From the NCBI GenBank assembly GCA_036768485.1, contig JAVLUZ010000347.1, positions 248,001 through 312,000 of the forward strand: a DNA stretch of 64,000 nt. The letters are read 5' to 3'. Made by a program: the position numbers and the translations under genes. Each line of letters opens with the position of its first letter. Within the stretch, counting starts at the first letter, position 1. The notes under the pieces are model-generated. The model did not search any database and was not told where the DNA came from. It saw nothing but the letters and a program-made list of their open reading frames with translations. Below are positions 55,251-64,000 of the stretch, one piece after another. The DNA comes from Mermis nigrescens. Taxonomy: Eukaryota; Nematoda; Enoplea; Mermithida; Mermithidae.

Positions 55251-56169
55251 TGTGAGCTCAGAAATGCTATAAATTGTCTTTCTCAGTTTGGAAAGGATAT
55301 ACCGCTATTTTTCGACTCCAAAGAGGGCTAAATAGCTCTTTTAGATCCAAAAAGGCTAAATAGCATACATTCCCATAGTGGGGTGAGTGGGGTATTACCC
55401 CCCCCCTCAGGGTCCAAGACTCAAGTCACTGTCAGGCGATTTTCGGTGAAAACCCTTTGAATTTTTTCAGCTTAATTTTTAATATGGTAAAAGTGCACCT
55501 AACTATTAAAATTTCACGAAGTGATACAGTATTTTTGAATGTAAGCAAGAGTAAATAGTCAAACTATTACTATAAAACATGCATGTAATGGCTCAAAATT
55601 TTCGGAGAGGGGGTCCTCAACATACATGTAACGGCAGGGAATTTCGGGTAGGGGTCCCTGGACATTTTTAGAAGGAGGGGGGGGGGGGGTTAGCGACTCC
55701 AATTTTAGGTCAAAAATGGAAAAAAACACCTAAAAATAGCAAAAAAAACGCAAAGTTTTCGCTAGTATTTTTAGGAAATTTCAAAAATTCTGGCGCTTCG
55801 CGCAAACTATCGCTAATATACTGTATATATTTAGATTCAATCAGGGGCATTAAACACTCCTAAATCAATCTTTGTGTAATCAAGGCATCTTTATGCCGAT
55901 TCAAATATCTTTTGTTTTTATTTCTACTGTTTTGAAAAATTTTATGCAAAAATAAGTACCTACTATGTATTTAATAATTTTACATTTTACATTATCACAA
56001 GATTTAATTGGCATACTACAATTTCTTTGATATTACTAATTTTGTAGTACAGGTTGTTTTAGCTTTCTCGGTCGAGATTTATGTGTAAATTCCATCAGAA
56101 GCTCATTAAAATTTCGGCTCTTCGCGCCGAACTAATATTATCAACTAAATTCAAACCAAATTATCACAT

Positions 56170-56545
56170 TTAGGACCACGGTTTTTTTTGTATTCGGCAA
56201 AGATTTTTCCCGATGCACAGAGACTTTTCAGGACCGTCTTTGTACATGTATGTACAGAGATTTTTGGGAAGGCAAAAAACTGTAAAAAAGTGTAAAATTC
56301 CCAAAATTTTCTACAGCTTCGCGTATATATATCTTTAAAATGGTAGAGTTTAAATTTACAATTGAAAAATGTCAAATATTCAGAAACCCAGAAATTCGCT
56401 AAAATACACTACCAAAGGTCGAAAAACCTGTTTTATTACACCAAAATCGCTACTGTACCATATTATAGTACACAAAATTTACATGTACAAATTTACATGT
56501 GCATGTTGGTACAAAGGTACCTTGTGCAAAAAAAAACACTGTTTA
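56170..56545. mobile_element. hAT-type MITE, family C, decayed
   Basis: CCACGGTTTTTTTTGTATTC start and GTGCAAAAAAAAACACTG end; the hairpin region is largely deleted compared with 11158-11605. Confidence 0.75.
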
Positions 56546-57465
56546 GAATTGCTGCTGGTCGCAGGTCACACACTGGTAGTATGTAAAAATTTGTATCTCT
56601 AAAAATAGATTTATATAATATATCTACAAAAACTAGTTCGCTCATACAAAGACCTATTCGGAGATCTTTGTACATGCACAAAGAAGCTCGTACAAAAAAT
56701 AGTGTCGGCTAATAATAATACACCACTTAATTTACTGGTTCCCTATTTTGGGATTTCACCCTCCCTAAACTCTGGGCCTTGGGAAACTATGCTATATAGC
56801 TGTTTGTGAGCCCAAGAATGCTATATAGCTAGTTTTCTGAGCCCAAAAAGGTTTTGCAGATAATTTTAAGACCAAAAATGCTATAGACCCGTTTTTACGA
56901 AGCACAAAGCTATCCACCGATTTTTGCTTTTAACCCCCCCTCGAAAGTTTGACCTTGCACACCTATGCAACCTAATGCAAAACAGCAAAAAGTCCAAATG
57001 TTACAATAAATTATTAAACATTTCAAGAATTTATGAACGGTTTTGAACCAGATTTATTTTTCGTGCGTTTTACATAAAGATTTTTAAACTGTGCGAAAAA
57101 CGGAGCACCTAACTATGTTTCTACAGTACTCGTATTCAGAAATGGCCTTTTGGGGGATCCGGGGGCGGTATGCCAACCATAGAAACGTTTTCATCTCGGA
57201 AAGTTTTTCACACACCCCCAGAATTTTTCAAACCGGTTTTTGACTATGTTTTATTCATTTATTCGAATTTTCCGATATTTTATCTAAATCCTCATATCTT
57301 TTTACGTTCTAAAAAGATATGACATCGTCAGAAACACCAAAAAATGATGCGACGAGTATCAAGCGTTTTTAAGCCCTAAAAGTCATGATTTCACCCCCTC
57401 CCAGAATTCCCAAACTGTGCATGTATGGCAAGGCCCTAATTCTTCAAATAATCTTATGTAGGTAC

Positions 57466-57534
57466 TTGTTCAGGCTTCTTTTTGTTTCGGACTAACTCCG
57501 TTCTCTGAGCAATCGATCCACCATCTCCTCCCAT
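57466..57534 (-). CDS. RTF2: RTF2, exon 1 (start codon): replication termination factor 2 homologue
   Basis: ATG at 57532-57534; MGGDGGSIAQRTELVRNKKKPEQ (23 codons, phase 0), donor CAA|GTACCT (GT at 57464-57465). The MG.DGG.I..R.ELV start is the hallmark of RTF2. Joined to exons 53795-53889, 47091-47315, 44698-44776, 40997-41132 and 36226-36482 the CDS is 861 nt (286 aa; the human protein is about 306). Every junction keeps phase. RTF2 has a variant RING-like zinc fold and acts at stalled or terminating replication forks; in human cells its removal by DDI1/2 shuttling to the proteasome allows restart. The frame is also open upstream of this ATG for about 50 codons, but family conservation supports this start. 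Five introns of 2.3-6.5 kb are unusual for such a small gene. Confidence 0.94.
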
Positions 57535-58004
57535 GATCAAATAGGCTGGAACAAATTCGGTAAATTTCCTTTCCGTTGTAGCTTTATTAATCAGGTCAAC
57601 TCTATGACAACCACAATTAATAAAGACATGTTTTGCTTGACTTTGAGATAAAAATCCGATTGCCCTTTTTGATCTGCACTTAACCACATATAGACCTACA
57701 GTACTTTTGCAAAATAATAAGTAAGTCTTATGACGTCATCGACAATAATAATAGTAGCAATTCATTATAGTGCTGCTGGCCTTTAAAAAAACCAGTGGAT
57801 TTGGGAGTTGAAAAAAACCACCCCTTTTCTCAGTAAACAAGAGGAGATGACCAATTATGTTATACTGTTGAAAGAACTATGCCATGTAGATCACAACTGG
57901 AGCCTGATCTCTTTTCGGGCCATTCAGAAACTTAAGATGTGAATTTGCCAAAAGTTCCAAAAATCACTCTATTTTGCGCATTTTTCATGCATTTTTGAGA
58001 GTCG

Positions 58005-59160
58005 GGAATTCTACCATAATTGCTTTCTCCTCTTCAATTTGATTTTTTAAAAGGTAGATCATGTAAAACCCAATTGCTAAAGTGTAAAAATAAATGGGCA
58101 AAATGTATCGATAAAAAATCTACAATTGATGTAAGTTTCATCGATTTTAAGAAAACTTTTGACAAAATTTCGCTTTTAAAATTACTTCATAAACTTTCTG
58201 CATATGACTTACATGGTTTCCTATTAAACTGGCTCATATCTTTGTTACCTTCTCGATCTCAGTGCGTAGTCATTAATAGCTTTTTCAGATAGCCTAAATG
58301 TATCCAGCGGTTTCCGCAAGGGAGTGTGATAGGGCCAACCCTGGTCGCCTGAATGGCAGCTTCAGATATCTATCGATAAATGCTCAGTTCTGTACATGGG
58401 TTCTTAAAATCCTAAACATCAATATTTCATTGGAAATCAGCTTTTGTCTTCTGATTTGGACTGTATCCGTGACTTAGGTGTTCTTCAGTCTCAAAATTTT
58501 AAATTTAATTAGCAATATCAACGAAATAATCAAAAAACTACTCAGCGCATCTAGTCTGATATTGCAGTTATTCTTCTCTCGTGATCATGAAATTTTGTCT
58601 CGCGCGTTTAAGATCTATGTGTGTCCACTACTTGAATATTGCTCTACTGTTTGAAGAGCTTATTGTATTCCAGATATTAATCGTATTGAGAGAGTTCAGC
58701 GCAGATGTATGCGTGAAGTATTTTTGGCTTTAACAGCGGTTCATCTTATAACAATTGTTTGACTAAACTTTTTTGACACATATTCTTCTTGACGAAGTTT
58801 TCGCTTTCAACAACAATTATACTCGCTCTGTTAATAATTTTAAGCAAAGTGTTCCAGTAGCTCGTTTTTCATATTCTCAAGTATGATATCAGTCATAGAT
58901 ATGTAAATCTGTGGAATTCACCTCGGAACGATGTTTTAAATTCACCTAGCATGGAAATTTTTAAGTGCAAGCCCAGTACTTCCGATTTATCTGTTCTTTT
59001 TAAGGGACTGCGTGTCCCGATTCCTGTCATTGTAGCCATATATATTGTCTTGTGCGTGTCATTTATTACGCATTGTTTTTTTATCATATGCTGCGTCATT
59101 ATTCTTATCATGCGTTTTTCTTGAGCGTAGCAATAAATCCTTTGTTTGTTGTTTGTTAGT
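58005..59160 (+). pseudogene. CR1/L2-like LINE reverse transcriptase remnant
   Basis: Pieces of a non-LTR RT in several frames: FLKGRSCKTQLL and SFIDFKKTFDK (motif A, D present), then FPQGSVIGP (motif B, other frame). The YxDD catalytic region is missing through a deletion near 58340-58440. It continues with DLGVLQSQNFKF, VCPLLEYCSTV and IERVQRRCMR, and near 58915 LWNSPRNDV..SPSMEIFKCK, the typical LINE C-terminal segment. It ends in a TTTGT-rich tail near 59140. Dead by deletion, frameshifts and stops. It begins next to a partial element D copy (57771-58003), the likely insertion site. Confidence 0.85.
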
Positions 59161-59500
59161 CAAAAATCGCAAAAGAATTTAACGCTTTGCGCCAAATTTC
59201 AAAATTATAATTAGAGTCTTTTTAGTCCCTAGCGCGTGGTTTGAACACTCCATTTTTAGTTTCTAAACAATTTAAAGCGTATTTTGCATCTTTCTTCATT
59301 GTTCTGCACAGATTTCATGTAGAAAATGAGATTTGTGAAAGAGGATGACCATTGTGTTATCACCATATTCAACCCTCCGTTTACCATCATGGTTTTGCAG
59401 TCTAAGTGCGCCATCATGGCATAAACTCCTAGTGCATATTATGCTAGACCTTGTTAACATTCTCTAACAGCTATTACTTTAATTTAGTGCAATTTATTAT

Positions 59501-61761
59501 TAGAGCTGCACACTTTGCAAATTTTAATACCCGGGTACCCGGCTATTTCATTACCCGGGTAAGTTGCGGGTACCCGGGTAGGACCTTAGATAGAAGAGAA
59601 TGCAGTGAACATCGTTTATTTACGGTTGATAGTGAGGTATAGGGCAAAGTGATATTTAAGCAGTGAAATTATTGAAAATTAATGCAAGAATAAATAGAAT
59701 CAAGGCTTTAATCGAAAGAATTCGTATGCATTTAATGAAATTTAAGTCATTTTCATAATTCAAAGCATAAAATTGTGAAGCAGGTTTTGTATCTTCATAG
59801 CATCATTAAAACATTTGAAGCAGGAAAACACATTGACGAAAAGCAATTTTGAAATCAAACTGAAATGAAAATTTATTCAAAAACAAGTCTAAGTCTATCT
59901 GGAGCTGACTGCAGAGACGTAGTCAGAATTTTGGTTTGGGGGCATAAACGTTTTCGTGTAGAATTTACGGCCTTTCTATTGACAAACAGTTCGGAATTCA
60001 TATAGTGGCGCAAAGTGCCAAGAAATTTAGTCATTTTTTCCACCCTTAACAGTTTGTAGCTCTGTGAATACTAATAATCTGATGGAGCAGAAAATTATCA
60101 AATTTGTACGAAACAGTTTTGACAATTCAAAACAAGAAAACTGCGAATTATTAACTTTGACTGAAGATATTTTGAGTGATTCAGGCTTGTAAACGCAATG
60201 CTGGAGCTTCAAAAAAAGAAAGAACAGTAACTGGCGGCGCTATGCGCCGGAACATTTTGACGTTCTTGCACATTAAACTCAATTTATACCGCTCAAATCA
60301 TACAAAGCAGACAAATTAATGCCAGCGCAGAAACGCTGGAAATTTTTAGAAATTCCCAACCCTTTTACCTGGCTTGTTCTCCCTAAAATCTCGTTGCACA
60401 TGTACAATGAGATTTTATGGCTGCGGGACGTCTGAAGTGGCGAGCGGGATCCGGGGCAGAGTCCCGAAAAAATTTTGTAAAAAAACATTTTAATGTTAAA
60501 TAGTAACTTTAAATTTTCGCAAAATCGGCCAAATCTCGGTTCGAAGCAAGCCCAAAAACACTTAAAATCGATGAACTCCTACATTGCACAAACTGATTTG
60601 AAATGCGTTTTTCGACCTCTGCTAGGTACATAGCGCAGCAACGGATCGCTGCCAATAAGATATAGAAAGATGTATCCATGAAAATTTTGTTCTTACCGTT
60701 TTCAGACCCATTTGTGGCCTTCTAATTAACAAAATGCAGTTCATAGAACAAGAAATAAGCAAAAACATAAGAAAATTTGGCCATTCCTTTCAATTAAAAT
60801 AGGATTATGTGTCCTTGTGAAGAAAGATAAATGAAACAAAGAATAGACAAACTGGTACACAAAAGACAAACAAAGCGGAGAATAGACAAACTGGTTCGCA
60901 ATCATTTTCGCACTTTTACTATCATGCTCAACAAGCATGCGCAGTTTCATTCAACGAACAAATAGTGCATTAAATTACTAACGTGATGTGGAGTGCTGGA
61001 TTATTTTAATTGATTCAAGCTTTTAAATTCGTTGGATCTATACAGCAATAAATAATAATGACTTGGCGTGGAAAATTCTGACCTTTTTGCCTTTTTGAAC
61101 TCAGTTTTCTGGACATACATCATTGCAACAAAAAAATCAACAATATTTTCTGAAAAATTTCGGGGGCTGGTACCCCCAATGCCCCCTGGCTATGCCTATG
61201 GCTGACTGCATTTGGAACATCGATAGGCGTTGAACCAGGTCTAAGAAGAACAGTTGCGCGCACGATGTGAATAAAACTTGCAGTTTAAACTTATATAATG
61301 GTCACAGAAGTGAATGCATTATAAAAAAGTGTCGCTAAGAGATAATTTCTTGTTTAAATTTGTTTACAATGAAGAATAAGAAGAATTCGGCACACATAAA
61401 ATAATGTAACTAAAGCGCTGAATAATGGAATATGCCTAGACCGTCATGCGCGATATATTGTGTTAATAGGAAATATTAACACTCGCTTATTTAATATTTT
61501 ACAGTTGATTATATCAAATCAGATTTACATTGTGATTCAGTCGCACCTTAGAAGCAATATGTTTCTAGGTTTCTAATCCAATTCTTAGCACATATTGCAT
61601 AACTGCAGTGCTAATTTTCCATTTTATATTAGGGGATTCGGGGATTTGGGTACTCCGGTATACCCGGGTACCTGTAGGGTACCCAGGTAGTAAAATTATT
61701 TTCTACCCGTAGGTATACCCGGGTACTCGGGTATCTGTTCGGGTACCTGCGTGCAGCTCTA
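59501..61761. mobile_element. hAT-like element, 2.26 kb, perfect TSD
   Basis: TIR TAGAGCTGCAC / GTGCAGCTCTA with ACCCGGGTA subterminal repeats on both sides, flanked by perfect TTTATTAT (59493-59500 and 61762-61769). More than half of it is a nested family F element (59913-61201). No transposase left. Confidence 0.9.
59913..61201. mobile_element. hAT-type non-autonomous element, family F, copy B
   Basis: Starts AGAGACGTAGTCAGAAT, ends CCTGGCTATGCCTATGG, flanked by perfect CTGACTGC (59905-59912 and 61202-61209). Same body as 15861-17597 without the nested MITE. Confidence 0.9.
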
Positions 61762-61769
61762 TTTATTAT

Positions 61770-62188
61770 GCTCTTTCTAAATATGTATGTTATTTTCTGT
61801 GAAAATTATTTTTGAAAGAGGTATAATTAAAAAACTATCACAATGCATAAGAATAGGCACCTGTTGGACATTATGCAAAAACAAGAAAAGGTAGATTTCT
61901 GTTAAGTTAAACACATCCAGGGGATGCATTTAAAGAGCTGGAAAGAAATAAACCACTAATTAGAACCTTATTCTTATTTTCCCATCTTGAGTTTTTGTGA
62001 TATCACTGTAAACAGGCAAAAATTCCTATTCTTACTGCTCTATAACTCCTATTTGAGCTAAACCATTAAAAACGATTGACTGAAGCCAAAACGAGGCTAA
62101 ACAAAGTTTTGGACACATGGATAAGGTAGAACAGAAAAAAATGCCACGAAAGTGATTCATTATGCCTCTGGCATAGGACACGGTAAAC
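61770..62188. other. Non-genic stretch
   Basis: AT-rich, low similarity to the repeat families above; nothing recognisable. Confidence 0.5.
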
Positions 62189-62580
62189 CACGGTTTTTTT
62201 TGTATTCGGCAAAGATTTTTCGCGATGTACAAAGACTTTTGAGGACCATCTTTGTACATGTACAAAGATTTTTGGAAGACAAAGATTGCAAAAAAGGTTC
62301 AAAATTCGTAAAAATTCTCGGCGCTCCGCACTGAAATGAGCAGAAATTGCATATTAAAAGGAAAAAAGTCAATTTTTACAATTATTACTGATTTTTGCCC
62401 CCAGAAACCTAGAAATTGCTAAAATACGTAACCAAAGGTCGAACAACTCTGTTTTTGCCACACTAAAATCGCTACTGTACCATATTATAGTACCCAAAAA
62501 TTTGTGTGTACGAAATGTACAAAGACTTTTAGGGACCATCTTTGTACATGTACAAACGGACCTTGTACAAAAAAACACTG
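62189..62580. mobile_element. hAT-type MITE, family C
   Basis: CACGGTTTTTTTTGTATTCGG start, GTACAAAAAAACACTG end, flanks CGGTAAAC / TGGTAAAC (7/8 TSD). Slightly shortened relative to 11158-11605 around the second hairpin. Confidence 0.88.
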
Positions 62581-62951
62581 TGGTAAACAGAGGGTTAAGG
62601 CATCTGGGTGGCAAAATTTGCTAAGTGTACTGACCTATTGGTCATAAAAGTTTTTTTCAAATTTTCATCCTTTGGTCCCCCCTTATGTTTTTGTAAATTT
62701 CGGCCATGCCCCCTAACAAAATCCTGGATGCGGGCCTGATCGTAGCCCTCTTCTTATGACAAACGCTTCAGTGCATATTTGCTTATGCATGATGTAGCAA
62801 ATTATTAGTCAAACATTTTGACTTTTCATGACCGACTTTTTTGTGCTTAATAAAAATACTAGTTGCTGCACAAATCGCTTTAGGCTACTTGTTCCTCTTG
62901 TTTGCTCTTATTTACAAAAATTCGATTTTTTTATAACTGTCTCTATTTACA

Positions 62952-63059
62952 TTTTGGAATCATCTACCAAATTCTGTAAATTCTTCACTTGAATTAAATG
63001 TATTCAAATCTAAATTAATTGACGTCGACTTATCCAAATTTATTACAGGGCGAGCTTAA
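62952..63059 (+). pseudogene. LINE C-terminal remnant (CR1-like)
   Basis: 36 codons in one frame: FWNHLPNSVNSS...NVFKSKLIDVDLSKFITGRA then TAA. This WN-LP...FK-KL pattern ends many CR1/L2/jockey-type RT proteins and matches the equivalent block of the remnant at 58915. No RT core nearby. Confidence 0.7.
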
Positions 63060-64000
63060 ATGGTTATTTTTATGACTCGCTCATTGCCTTTTACTGTACG
63101 TTTTGGCTAAAGTAGAGGAAGTTGGAAAGTGACAAGGACATTTTCTAACTGAGTTTGGGATGGGGAGTTCATATTTGAAAGAATTAGGGGGCTGTCAGCA
63201 TTATTGACCAAAGTATTAATTTCGAGAACTGTACTGATTCGACCATATGTATACATAGTCCTTGTTATATATCTTTGCTACTGTGTATACATGAGCTTTT
63301 ACTGAATGTTCAGGAAAATCTGCATGTTTTCGATTCCTTCACTTAACTTATTGAACCAAATGCTACTTTTTATCTCATTTATTTGTAGCTAGTGGCTAAA
63401 AGATTTAGAGTTGACAAATATGTTCATTTCTAGTTGGGAATTGCACATTTCAAAAAGACAATTTTTACAAAAAAAGACTTGCATTCAATTGAATGGGAAC
63501 CGCCTGCTTTAAGACGCGCTTCTTGTGTAATAGTTATTAGGACGGAAGTTAATTGTAATCAAATGTAAACTATGCTGCAGAATTGGCGTTTGATCCAATA
63601 AACTATATATGTCTCATTACATCCAATACCTATTCCGCCCAATCGCACTACATCTCTGAGATTCCACTATAACGCGTTTCTTGCTTAATAGTTATTGCAG
63701 CAGAAGTGAATAATAGGCGGAAGTAAACTACACTGCAGTATTGCAACTGATCGATAAGCTGTATATTTCTAATTTATTAGGTCCAATACCAATTCTGTCC
63801 AATCGCTACATCTTTGTGATTACACTATTTTGGTTTTGTTAGTAACGATTATTACTTCTATTTTTCATATTTTTATTGGAGCTTTCTCTTTAATATTCAG
63901 AGTCTTTGTTTCTTATTTTAACTTGCTTGGAAAATGTATGCTCTGTTAGAGCGTTGACTGTGTGCCATCATTTCTACTCGCTTCCAGATACTGCACAGTG
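63060..64000. other. Non-genic: includes a degenerate tandem duplication
   Basis: 63505-63660 and 63671-63835 are two diverged copies of a unit of about 160 bp (shared phrases AATAGTTATT, GGAAGT, CAATACC, CCAATCGC, CTACATCT). No gene recognised. Confidence 0.55.

Larger units (their letters stand above)
53890..57465 (-). other. RTF2 intron 1: transposon-filled
   Basis: ATT and CCCATTA tandem repeats (54232-54371), a repeat family with 'CTATATAGC' phrases interrupted by a family C MITE (54650-55380), CATACATG-ended repeats near 55570-55740, a family C copy (56170-56545) and a family H MITE (57160-57430). No other gene seen. Confidence 0.65.

Overview
This is an AT-rich, intron-bearing animal genomic window dominated by transposons. 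Introns start with GT and end in short T-rich acceptors (TTTCAG, CTTCAG, TTACAG). Large introns, CR1-like LINE remnants and many elements with 8-bp target-site duplications (TSDs) fit an invertebrate. A nematode is plausible, but no ribosomal or mitochondrial marker is present to fix the species.

Layout. 1-3 kb: two phase-compatible coding exons of an unidentified Cys-rich protein, minus strand, cut by the left edge. 3-21 kb: no gene; a large compound repeat (R1 plus a long-TIR element) present twice in opposite orientation, the second copy split by a 4.7-kb hAT-like element that itself carries nested insertions. 21.5-35.9 kb: a 14.4-kb Ty3/gypsy-type LTR retrotransposon on the minus strand. 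36.2-57.5 kb: the conserved gene RTF2 on the minus strand in six exons, with 2.3-6.5-kb introns packed with transposons. 58-64 kb: LINE remnants, a 2.3-kb hAT-like element and a degenerate tandem duplication.

The main finding is the LTR retrotransposon. It has 98%-identical LTRs (TG...CA), a 4-bp GTAT TSD, a polypurine tract, gag (capsid, CCHC knuckle), protease, RT, RNase H and an HHCC/DDE integrase with a GPY motif. In the position where an env gene would sit it carries a third coding region. That region starts with a complete RNase D-type DEDDy 3'-5' exonuclease domain and continues for about 900 codons of unrecognised sequence, broken in this copy by frameshifts and stops. A strong pyrimidine-tract/CAG acceptor lies 4 nt before the exonuclease ATG, so expression from an env-like spliced RNA is likely. 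The element sits inside an older hAT-like MITE whose own 8-bp TSD (CCGCGTAG) is found intact 14.6 kb apart.

The RTF2 exons join in phase at every junction into an 861-nt reading frame (286 codons plus stop) that starts with MGGDGGS, carries the split RING-like zinc motif and ends in HWVTHNP. A poly(A) signal lies 75 nt past the stop, just before the MITE holding the retrotransposon.
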